Source: Mycolicibacter sp. MU0083 (GTDB lineage Bacteria > Actinomycetota > Actinomycetes > Mycobacteriales > Mycobacteriaceae). Taken from it: a stretch of 64,000 bases of DNA. The position numbers and the translations under genes were made by a program. This document shows positions 33,701-45,700 of the stretch, piece after piece. Each line of letters starts with the position of its first letter. The stretch's first letter is position 1. The notes beneath the pieces were generated by a model. That model did no database searches. It was not told the DNA's origin and saw only the letters and a program-made list of their open reading frames with translations. The stretch covers positions 3,968,001 to 4,032,000 of the forward strand of contig NZ_OY726394.1 in NCBI RefSeq assembly GCF_963378075.1. The letters are read 5' to 3'.

Positions 33701-36700
33701 CCGCCGGTGCCACCGTTGTCATCACCAGTTCCGGCGTTGCCGCCGGTCACGGAGCTGTTGGTGATGGCACTTCCTTCACCTTCCGCAGTCAGGTTGGCCG
33801 AGCCACCGGCTGCAGTTTCACTGGCGTTACCGCCGATGATGGTGCTGCCACTGATCTTGCCGCCGCCACTGATGGTCGCGGTCGCCCCGCCGCCGGCGAA
33901 GTTCTCGCTGTTCGCACCGGCTTGGAAGGTGGTGTCTTCGACGCCACTGCCGGCACCGTCGACGTTCAGCGAGTTGTTCGCGCCGTTGTCGCCGTTGGCA
34001 CCGTTGGCGCCGCCGTTGACACCGTGACCGCCCAGGACCACGCCGCCGTCGATCAGGCCCTCGTTGGACGCCGACATGGTCGCCGAACCGCCGCTGCCGC
34101 CGTCGCCGCCGTCGGCGGTGGCCGAGCCGGCACCACCGTTGCCACCGTTGCCACCGACTGCACGGCTGTCGCCGGTTTCGGACTTGATGACGCCGTCGCT
34201 GTCGACGCTGATGCTGGCGGCGCCACCGGCGCCGCCCTTGCCGCCGGTGTGACCATCCGCGTCGACGCCGCCGCTACCACCATTGCCGCCCGTGGCCTCG
34301 GCGCCGTCGAGAATCCCGCCGTCCACGGTGACCTCGGCGCTACCGCCCCGGCCGCCGATACCGCTGCCGGTACCGCCGGCACCGGCGTCACCGCCGCTCA
34401 CCTCGACACCGGTGACGCTGCCGCCGCCGGTGACGGTGATGCTGCCCGAGCCACCCAGGGCACTGTCGGAGCTCACCCCGGCAGTAACCGAACTGTCGGC
34501 GACCGATCCACCGTCCACCGTGATCCGGGCACCGGGACCCTGCTGGTTACCGACACTGTTGCCGCCGGTGGCGCTGCTGTTGGTGATGGAGTCACCCTCA
34601 CCCTTAGCAATGATGGTGGTGTCGGACGCGACCTTGCCGCTGACACCGTTGGCACCGGCACTGCCATCACCACCGGTAGCCGTGGCACCCAAAACCTCCG
34701 AGTCCTTACCCGTGGCCTGAATGTAGGTGTAGCCACCGTTACCGCCGACAACACCGGTACCGGTGCCGCTACCCGCGGTTCCGGCCGTCGCGGTGCCGTC
34801 CGCACGAGCCCCGTCGTTCAGGGCCGCAACCTGGCCACTGAAGCCGTTACCGCCCTTGCCGCCGGCGTACCCGGCACCACCGTCACCGCCGGTACCAGTA
34901 CCACTGGCCTCGGCGTTGACACCGGTGGCAACCACACTGCCGATGCCACCGTTGCCGCCGGTACCACTCTCACCGAGACCGCCGTGACCACCGAACGCCT
35001 CACCGTGCGCAGAACCGCCCTGGCCAGACTTGCCGAACGCACCTTCGACATTGGCGCTGCCGCCGTTGCCGCCCTTACCGGCCGCCCCCGTGCCGGCGCC
35101 GCCGTTGCCGGCCGTGGCCTGACCGTAGGCCGTCGCACCCTGGCCCGCCGTCACCTGGGCGTAGGAGCCGTTGCCACCGGTGCCGCCGTCGCTACCGGCA
35201 CCGCCGACGCCACCCTGAGCGACCGTGGCCTCAGTGCCATCCGCGGTGACCGTGCCACCGTTGGTGACGAAGACGTACCCGTTGCCGCCGACACCACCCT
35301 TACCGGCGTCCTCACCCGAACCACCGGCACCGCCCTTGGCGTGCGCTAGCTCCGGGCTACCCGCCTTCCCGACACTGCCATCGGAAGCCCGAACAATCGC
35401 CTGACCACCAGCACCACCGGTGCTGGCAGCGCCATCGGCGTCACCACCGACACCACCGGTGGCATTTCCGTAGGCGTGCTCGTTCACCCCGACCTTGTCA
35501 CCATCATCGGTGATCCCGGCATCGACGTAAGCCGCGCCACCGTTGCCAGCCTTGCCGCCGTCGGTGCCTTCGCCACCCTCGCCACCGCGCGCGGTGCCCT
35601 GGGTGCTGGAATCCGCACCCCAGGCGCCGACCCGAGCCAGACCACCGTTGCCGCCGACGCCGCCGTCGCTGCCGTCGCCACCGGCCGCACCGATCGCGTG
35701 ACCGTTGGTCACCGTGCCGCCGAGCTCAGCGATCACATCAGCCCTACCACCCGTGCCGGCGGTACCGCCGTTGGATGCACTGCCGCCGTCACCGCCGGTC
35801 GCAGAGCTGCCCTCGATGGTGCCGCCGCTGTTGGCGGTCACCGTCGCCGAACCGCCGGCCTTACCGCCGGCCTGGCCACCGGTCACATCCGTGTTCTTGA
35901 TGGTGCCGTCGTTGGCGGTGATGGTGACCGAGCCACCGGCGGCGCTGTCGCTGCCGGCCCTCGCGGTGCCATCCACTCCAGAGACCGAGCCGCCGTTGTC
36001 GACGGTCAGCGTGGCACTACCGCCGGCGCCGCCAGAACCGGCGTTGCCCGCAGTGATGCTGCTGTCGTTGATCTCGCTCGCGGCGTCGTGAACGGTGACG
36101 GTGGCCGAACCACCGCTGGCGTTGTCGTTGGAGTCACCGGCCGTTACGTGCAGGTCGGTGACCTTCGCCCCGTCATAGATCTGGACCTCGGCGGCACCGC
36201 CGCCGTGGCCCGCACCACCGTCACCGCCGGTCGCGGAGCTGCTGTTGATCTCACTGCCCTCGTCGACGGCTTGCAGCGCAGCGCGGCCACCGTTGCCGCC
36301 GTTGGCGGTGGCGTTGCTGTTGCCGCCGTTGCCGCCGGTCGCGCTACCGGTTACCACGCTGTCTTTGGCCTGGGCCTGCATCCAGCCGGCCGCACCCTCG
36401 CCGCCGACCTTGCCTTGACCATCGCCGTCACCGCCGTTACCGCCGGTCGCAGTGCCGTTGCTGTAGGCGCCGCCACCATTGGCCGTGATCGAACCACCGC
36501 CGTTGGCCGTGGCGCCACCGCCCTTACCGCCGTTGAGTCCGTCACCACCGTCACCGCCACGCGCGGTGCCTTCAGCTTCGGCACCCGTGCCGCTGGAGAG
36601 GATGCTGCCCCGGCCGCCTTCACCACCGGTACCGCCGACTGCGGCAGTACCCCGGGTGGCGTCACCGCCGTCACCGCCGAACGCCTTACCGTGCGCGAGG

Positions 36701-39700
36701 CCACCGGGGCCAGCGGATCCACTGCCCGGGTATGCGCTTTGGATGTTGGCGACGCCGCCGTTACCACCCACGCTGCCGATACCGGTGCCGTCACCGCCGT
36801 CACCCGCGGTGGACTGACCGTAGGCCGTCGCACCCGAGCCGGCCGTCACCATGGCATACATGCCGTTACCGCCGGTGCCGCCGTCGAAGCCGTCGCCACC
36901 GACACCGCCCTTGCCGAAGGTGACCGTTTCGCCATCGGGGTCGCCGGTGACCGAGCCGCCGGCGCTGACGAAGACGTACCCGTTACCACCGGCGCCGCCC
37001 TTGCCGCCGCTGGTGCCGTCCTCACCGAACGAGCCGTTACCGCCGTCACCACCGATGGCGTGGGTCAGCTCCGCGTGGCCCGCAACACCGACACTGCCGT
37101 CCGGTGCCCGCAACCGCGCCTCACCACCGACACCGCCGGTGCTGCCAGAGCCGTCCGCGTTACCACCGGCACCACCGGTGGCGTTACCCGAAGCGAACTC
37201 GTCGACCCCGACCTTTCCACCCTGGTCGGTGATACCGGCGTCGACGTAGGCCGCGCCACCGTTGCCGGCCTTGCCGCCGTTGGTGCCGTCACCGCCGGCG
37301 CCGCCCTTCGCGGTGCCCTCGGTGCTGGAGTCCTCACCCCAGGCGCCGACGCGAGCCAGACCACCGTTGCCGCCGATGCCGCCGTCGCTGCCGTCGCCAC
37401 CGGCCGAACCGATCGCGTGACCGTTGGTCACGGTGCCGCCGAGCTCGGCGATCACATCGGCATTGCCGCCGGCACCACCGGTGCCGCCGTCGGTCCCAGC
37501 GCCGGCGTTGCCGCCGACCGCCGAGCTACCGCTGATCGCGCTACCGGCGCCGTGCACGGTGAGGCCGGCCGCGCCGCCCGCGGCACCGGCCGTGCCGTTA
37601 GCTGCCGCGGTTGCGTCGCCACCGTCACCGCCGTTGCCGCCGGTCGCCGAACCGCCGACCGTACCGGCGTCCGCGGTGATGGTCGCAGTACCCGCGGCAC
37701 CCGCGGCACCGCCGTTCCTGGTGCCGAGAGCGTCACCGCCGGCGCCACCGTTACCACCGGTCGCGAACGTGGTGTCCTTGCCGTCGACGTCGACGGTGTT
37801 GGTCACCGTGCCACCGTCGGTGGCCTCGATGGTGGCCGCACCACCGGCAGCGCCGGCAGCGCCGTTACGCGTGCCATCCGCGTGGCCGCCCTGCCCGCCG
37901 TTGCCACCGGTGGCGGTACCGCCCGCAACCGTGCTGGCACCGCTGGCCGAGATCGTGGCCGCACCACCGACACCGGTGGCCTGGTTGCCGCCGAAGGTAC
38001 CGGTCGCACCGTCACCGCCGATGGCGTTACCCGTGGCACTGCTGGTGTCGGTAGCCGACACCGAAGCGACACCACCGGCGCCACCGGCGCCACCGATCCT
38101 GGTGGCGCTGGCCGCACCACCGTCACCACCGTCGCCACCGGTCGCCGAACCACCAGCCGTGCCACCGGTAGCGGTGATGGAGCCGGCCGCACCGTCACCA
38201 CCGGCACCACCGGCGAAGCCGACGGTCCCGGCACCACCGTCACCACCGTCACCACCGGTCGCGGCACCGCTAGCGGTGCCCCCGTCAGCGGTGACGCTGG
38301 CCGCACCCGCGTTACCGCCGTGCGCACCCGCCTTGCCGCCGAACGCATCAGCACCGCTACCACCGGTTCCACCAGTCGCAGTGGTGGTGTCGTTACCGTC
38401 ACCGTCCACCGAGTTGGTGATCACGCCGCCGTTGGTGGCCTCGATGGTGGCCGCACCACCAGTCCGGCCATAACCGCCGTTGACGGCGCCTTCGCCGTCG
38501 CCGGCCTGGCCGCCGTTACCACCGGTGGCGGTACCGCCCTCGATGGTGCTGCCATCGGTGCCGGAGATGGTGGCCGCGCCACCCGCTCCGGCGGCCTGAG
38601 TGCCGCCCAGGGCGCCCGTCCCGCCGGTGCCGCCGATCGCGGTGCCGGTCACATCACTGCCGGTCGCCGAGATCTCGGCTGCACCACCGACCCCGCCGGC
38701 ACCACCAGCCCTGGCCGCGCTGGCGTCACCGCCGGTTCCACCGTTACCGCCGGTCACCACGCCGCTGGCCGTGCCGTCGTCTGCGGTCAGGGTGGCCGCG
38801 CCACCCTTGCCGCCGGTCCCGCCGAGGAAGGCACCGAAGCCGTCACCGGCACTGCCGCCGTCACCACCGGTGACCACCGTGGAGTCTTTGCCGTCACCGT
38901 CGACGGTGTTGGTCACCGTGCCACCGTTGTCCGCGGTGATGCTCGCGACGCCACCGGCACCGCCCTTGCCGCCGTCGGCGTTGCTGCCGTCACCACCGAG
39001 AACAGTGCCGCCCTCGACGGTGCTGTCGTTGCTGGCGGTGATCGACGCCGTACCACCGGCCCCGGCCGTCTGCCCGCTCGGGCCGGCGTTGCCGCCGTCG
39101 CCACCGACCACCGTGCCCGTCGCCGAACTGGTGTCGTTGGCCGTAATGCTCGCAGCACCCGCCGTTGCACCGTTAGCACCAGCCACAGTCGCGGTCGCGT
39201 CGCCACCGTTACCGCCGTTACCACCGGTGACCTCACCAGAAGCCGTGCCACCGTTGGCCGTAATGGTGGCTGCACCACCGGTAGTGCCGGTGCCGCCCTT
39301 ACCGCCGACATCACCGGCACCACCGTTGCCGGCATTACCACCGGTCGCGGTGCCACTCGCGTCGCCACCCACGGAGGCGATGGTGGCCGCACCACCGGCA
39401 CTGCCGTTGCCGCCGGCGTTACCGGCACCGCCGACACCACCGTCACCACCTTCACCACCGGTGGCCTCACCGGAAGCCGTGCCCCCGGTCGCCCGGATCG
39501 TCGCCGTGCCACCCTTACCGCCGGTACCACCGACACCGTCGGAGTTGCCCGCACCACCGGAACCACCGACACCGCCGGTGACCACACCGGTGGCCTCGCC
39601 ACCGCCGGCCGCCGCGATCAGGCCGGTGCCGCCGGTACCACCCTTACCGCCGGCCGCACCGTCATCAGTGCCGCCGCTACCACCGACACCACCGGTGGCG

Positions 39701-42700
39701 GTAGCGCCATCGACCTTGCTACCGGCATCAGCCGAGTTGATCTCACCGACACCACCGGCACCGCCGACACCACCGTCGGCGCCCGCACCACCGACACCAC
39801 CGGTCGCGATGGAGTCGGTGACCAAGCCACCGTTGACGACGATCCGGCCGATACCACCAGCACCGGCAGCGCCGCCGTCGCTGCCCAGACCGGCCTCGCC
39901 GCCGAACGCCTTGCTGTCCTCGATCTGACCACCCGCGGCGGACATCGACGCCGCACCACCAGCCGAGGAGTCACCACCCTCAGCACCAGTCAGGGTGCTG
40001 TCAATGATCCGGCCACCGGCCGAAGCGGACGCCGTGGCGCCGCCACCGGCCCCGCCCGCCCCGGCGTTGCCGCCGGAGGCGTTGACACCGTCGATCTCAC
40101 TGCCCGCGCCGTCAGCCTTGATCGTCACCGAACCACCGGCGCCACCCTCGGTGGCGTTACCACCGACAGCGTGGCTGTCGCTGACGTGACCATCACTGTT
40201 TGCGCCGATGCCGGCGCTACCACCGGCCTTCCCGGCCGCACCGTGACCGCCAACCGCGGTGGAGTCGGAGATCACCGCACCGTTGCTGGTCGTACTCGTC
40301 TCGACACCGATCGCAGCGGTGCCACCGCCGCCACCGTTGACGCCGATACCGCTGTTGCCGCCGTTTCCGGCGGTCGCCACACCGTCGATGATGGTGCCGC
40401 CAGCGCCCATGCCGATGAGGCCGATACCGCCCTTACCACCGGTCAAGTCGTCATGACCGTCGCCACCGTTACCACCGGTGGCTACGCCCTGGACATCAGC
40501 GTCATCACCGTTGGCCCGCAGTTCGCCGAGGCCACCGGCACCACCGGTGCCACCGTCGTAACCGTCACCACTGTCACCGGAGTACGCCGCACCACTGACG
40601 TGCGCGTTGTCACCGAACGCCACCACCAGCGAGTAGGCACTGGTGCCACCGGTGCCGCCGTCGTAACCGTCACCGCCGTCACCCGCATGCGAGATCGCGG
40701 ACCCATCCACGCTGGACCCGACACCATCGGCGTAGATGCGGGCCGAACCACCGCCACCACCGGTGCTGTCCTCGCCGTAGGCGTTACCACCGTTACCGCC
40801 GATCGCCGTGCCGTCGGTCGAGCCGCCAACGTCCCCGTAACCGCTGGCGATACGCGCATCACCGCCAAGACCACCGACGGCGTTGGTGCCGGTCGCGTCA
40901 CCGCCGTTGCCCGCGGTCGCACTACCGGTCGCCGACTCACCCGCGAACTCGTACGAACCGTGCATCTCGGCGTCACCACCGGTACCACCGGTACCGCCGT
41001 CGGAACCGTCGCCACCGTTACCGGCCTGCAGGACGCCGTCGAAGACGACGCTGCCCTCGCTCGACCTCACGATCGCGTTGCCGCCGAGACCACCGCTGCC
41101 GCTGTCACTGCCCACACCACCGTCGCCGGCCGTGGCCTCGGTGTCCCTGATAACACCACCGCTGGCCGCGGTGACCAGCACCGAACCGCCGTCCCCGCCG
41201 GCACCGCCGTCGGAGCCCTCACCGGCGTTACCCGCGGTGAAGGTGTTGTCGGTGACCTGAGTACCGGTGCCGTCGGCCGTGATGGTGACGTCGCCGCCGT
41301 TGGCGGTCTCCGAGCCGGCACCGACCTGCAAGGTGTTTCCGGTGATCGACGCGCCGCCGGTCGCCTTCAGTGTCGCGTTGCCGCCGTTGATACCGGTCCC
41401 GGCGTCCATGCCGAGGATGGTGTTGCCGGCGATGGTGCTGCCCGCGTCGAGGTTGGCCTGGACGCTGCCGCCCGTGCCACCGGTCTCGCCCGGACCGTCC
41501 GCGGTGCCGTTGGCTCCGTCGCCGCCCTTACCGCCGGTGAGGCCGTCGGTCACCGCGCCGCCGCCGAGCACGCTGGCGCCACCACCGCCACCGCCACCGC
41601 CGCCGCCGTTGCCGGCTGCGGTGGTCGATCCGGCACTGCCCTGGCCACCGACACCACCGGCACCACCGGTGGTGTTCAAGCCGTAGGTGCCACCCGTGCC
41701 ACCGGCGCCACCGTTACCGCCATCGCCGAAGCGACCACCGTCGTAGGCGACACCGCCTTCTCCACCGGTGCCACCGGCCGCGCCGGCCTGCGCGAAGCCG
41801 CTGTCGTCATCGAGCAGGCCCTCGGTGGCGCCATTGCCACCGTTTCCACCGTTGCCACCGGCACCGGCGTTACCGCCGACTGCCTGCGTGGTGCCGCCGG
41901 TGCCGGCGTGGCCGCCATCGCCACCCCGGCCACCGTCACCACCGGCAGTCGGGGCAGAGATCTCGACGCCGGAGGCGTCGGCCGTGCCGTGCTGGCCGTC
42001 GGCACCGGTACCACCGGCGCCACCGTTGCCACCGTTACCGGCGACACCGTCGGAGCCGCTGTCGGCCTGGCCGTCGCGACCCTGGCCGCCGGCACCACCG
42101 ACGCCGGCGTCACCACCGGTGCCACCGGAACCACCGGCGTAGCCGTCGACGTGCGACGCATCGCCGTCGGCACCGGCGGCGCCGTGTCCACCGCGACCAC
42201 CGGATCCACCGGCGCCACCTTCGCCGCCGAGGCCTTCTAGGCCGTTGTTGGTGCCCTGACCGCCGGCGCCACCGTTACCACCGACACCACCGGCGGAACC
42301 GGACTCACCGTCGCCACCGGCGGCGCCGTCACCGGCACCCAGTACCGCATCGGTGCCGTTCTGGCCGTCGTAGCCGCGACCACCGACGCCACCGTCACCA
42401 CCGGCACCACCATCGCCCTGCGCGGCACGGGTGTTGTCGGTCTTCAGGCCGCCCTGGCCACCGTCACCACCGGCGCCACCGTTGCCACCGGCACCACCGG
42501 CCACACCTTCGGTCGTGCTGGCGAGGCCTTCGTGGCCGTCGCCACCCTTGCCACCGGCGCCACCGATACCGGCCGCACCGTCGGCACCGTCATCGGCCTG
42601 GCCGGTGCGGCCCGTACCACCGACACCGCCGTGGCCGGCGTTACCGCCGGCACCACCGACGCCACCGGCGTAGCCGTCGAGGTGGCCGGTGGTGCCATCG

Positions 42701-45700
42701 GCACCATCGGCACCGGCGCCACCGTTGCCGCCGGAACCGCCGGCGCCACCCTCGCCGCCGAGGCCCTCGACTCCGTTGGTCTTGCCGCTGCCGCCCTGGC
42801 CACCGTTACCACCGTTACCACCGGCGGTACCGTGCTGACCGTCGCCACCGGCAGCGCCGTTGCCCGCGCCTTCGGTCGCGTTCTGGCCGTTGAGGCCCGT
42901 GTAGCCCTTGCCACCGGTGCCACCGTTACCGCCGTCGCCACCGACACCACTGTCGGCACGGGTGTTGTCGGTCTTCAGGCCGCCCAGGCCCGCGTCACCA
43001 CCGGCGCCACCGTTACCGCCGTTGCCGCCGGCCACCCCTGCGGTCTGGCTGTTCGTGCCGTTGAAACCGTCACCACCGTCACCGGCGTCACCACCGACAC
43101 CGGCCGTACCGTCGGCACCGTCGCCGGCCTGGCCGTTGCGGCCCGTACCACCGACACCACCGTGGCCGGCGTTACCACCGGCACCACCGGCCCCACCGGC
43201 GTAACCGTCGACGTGACCGGCCGTGCCGTTGGCGCCGTCGGCACCCTCGCCACCGTTGCCGCCGGAACCACCGGCGCCACCTTCGCCACCGAGGCCCTGC
43301 TGGCCGGTGCTGCTTCCGCTGCCGCCCAGGCCACCGTTACCGCCGTTACCACCGGCGGTACCCGACTCACCGGCACCACCGGCAGCGCCGTTGCCGGTGC
43401 CCTCCTCAGCGTTCGCGCCTGCCTGCCCGGTGTAGCCCTCGCCACCGGCTCCACCGTTACCGCCGTCACCACCGGCACCCTGGGCCGCACGGGTGTTGTC
43501 GGTCTTCAGGCCACCCTGACCGCCCTGGCCGCCCTGGCCACCGTTACCGCCGTTGCCGCCGGCCAGCCCCGCGGTCTGGCTGTTCGCACCGGCGAAGCCG
43601 TCACCACCGGAACCGGCGTCACCACCGACACCGGCCGTACCGTCGGTGCCACTGGCGGCCGGGCCGTTTCGGCCCGTACCGCCGACACCACCGTGGCCGG
43701 CGTTACCACCGGCACCACCGGCGCCACCGTCGTAGCCGTCGACGTGCGCGACATTGCCGTCGGCACCGTCGGCACCCTCGCCACCGTTACCGCCGGAACC
43801 ACCGGCGCCACCCTCGCCACCGAGGCCCTCCGCGCCCTGAACCCGACCAGAACCACCCTGGCCGCCGTTACCACCGTTACCACCGGCGGTGCCGTGCTGG
43901 CCGTCGCCACCGGCCGCCCCGTTGCCGGAGCCTTCGGTCGCGTTCTGGCCGTTCGTGCCCGTGTAGCCCTTGCCGCCGGTGCCACCGTTACCGCCGTCGC
44001 CACCGACACCACTGTCGGCACGACCGGAACCGTCGGCCTTCAGGCCGCCCAGGCCCGCGTCGCCACCGGCGCCACCGTTACCGGCGTTACCACCGGCCAC
44101 CCCCGCGGTGTGGCTGTCGGCGCCGTTGAAGCCGTCACCACCGTTACCGGCGTCACCACCGACACCGGCCGTGCCGTCGGTGCCGCTGGCGGCCCGGCCG
44201 CTGTCACCGTTGAGTCCACCGAGGCCGGCCTTGCCGGCGTTACCGCCGGCGCCACCGGCGCCACCGTCGAAGCCGTCGAGGTGGCTGGCGTTGCCCTTGG
44301 CACCGTCGGCGCCGTCGCCACCTTCGCCACCGTCACCGCCGTCGCCACCGACACCACCGGCGCCGGCCTGGCCGGACGTGCTGCCGGAACCGGCCTTACC
44401 GCCGGCGCCGCCGTTACCGCCGGCGGTACCGGACTCACCGGCGCCACCGGCAGCGCCGTGACCGGAGCCCTGAGTTGCATTCAGCCCCGCATCGCCGTCG
44501 TAGCCGTCGCCACCGTCACCACCGGCACCACCATTACCGCCGACGCCCTGCGCGGCGCGGCCGCCGTTAACTTCCAGGCCGCCGAGGCCACCGGTGCCAC
44601 CGTCACCACCGGCACCACCGTTGCCGCCGGAAACTCCTGCGGTGTCGCTGTTTTCGCCGTCGAAGCCCTCGCCGCCGTTACCACCGGCGCCACCGACACC
44701 CGCGTGGCCGTTGGTACCGTCGGCGGCCTTGACGCCATCGCCGCTCAGGCCGCCGATACCGGCCTTGCCGGCGTTACCACCGGCGCCACCGGCCTGACCA
44801 TCGGTGCCATCGACGTGGTCAGCCGTGCCGTCGGTGCCGTTGGCACCCTTGGCGCCGTCACCACCGTTGCCACCGTTACCGCCGACGCCACCGGCGCCGG
44901 CGTCGCCTTCGTTGAGGCCCTGGCCGCCGACACCGCCGACGCCACCGTTACCGCCGGAACCACCGTGGGTTCCGGACGCACCGGCGCCGATGGTGTCGCC
45001 GTTGACACCGTTGTAGCCGTGGCCACCGCGGCCACCGGCGCCACCATCGCCGCCGTCGCCCTGGTCGGCGCGGCTGCCGTCGGTCTCCAGACCACCGAGG
45101 CCACCGGCGCCACCGGTGCCACCGGCACCACCGTTGCCGCCGTCGATCCGCTCCGCGGTGCCGTCGACACCCTGGTAGCCCTGGCCACCGGCGCCACCGG
45201 CGCCACCGGCACCGGCAGAACCGTCGGTACCACTGGCTGCACGGGTGCCGTCGCCGTTGGAGCCACCGACACCGGCGTGCCCGGCGTTACCACCGGCGCC
45301 ACCGGCCTGGCCCGCGCCGCCGTCGATGCGGTCGGCGGTACCCGCGGCACCGACTGCACCTTCGGCGCCGTCACCACCGGATCCACCGTTGCCGCCCTCG
45401 CCACCGGCACCGTGGGAGCCGGCGGTGGCACCGCTACCACCGACGCCACCGTCACCACCTGCGCCGCCGTTGCCGCCGCTCTCACCGGCCGCGCCGGGAG
45501 CGTCGCCGTTTTCGCCTTCGTGGCCGTCGCCACCGCGACCGCCGGCACCACCGTTGCCGCCGTCGCCGCTGGCCGCCCGAGTGTCATCGGCCTTCAGGCC
45601 GCCCAGGCCACCGTTGCCACCGGCGCCACCGGCCTGACCGGCCTGCCCGTCGGGGCTGTCGACGGTGCCGTTGTTGCCGTTCGCGCCGTCCTTACCGTCA

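Noticed and set aside
8340..44060. Regular tandem repeats that might be taken for CRISPR arrays
   Set aside because: Units are 531 or 666 bp, in frame and coding; there are no short identical repeats with unique spacers and no cas genes.
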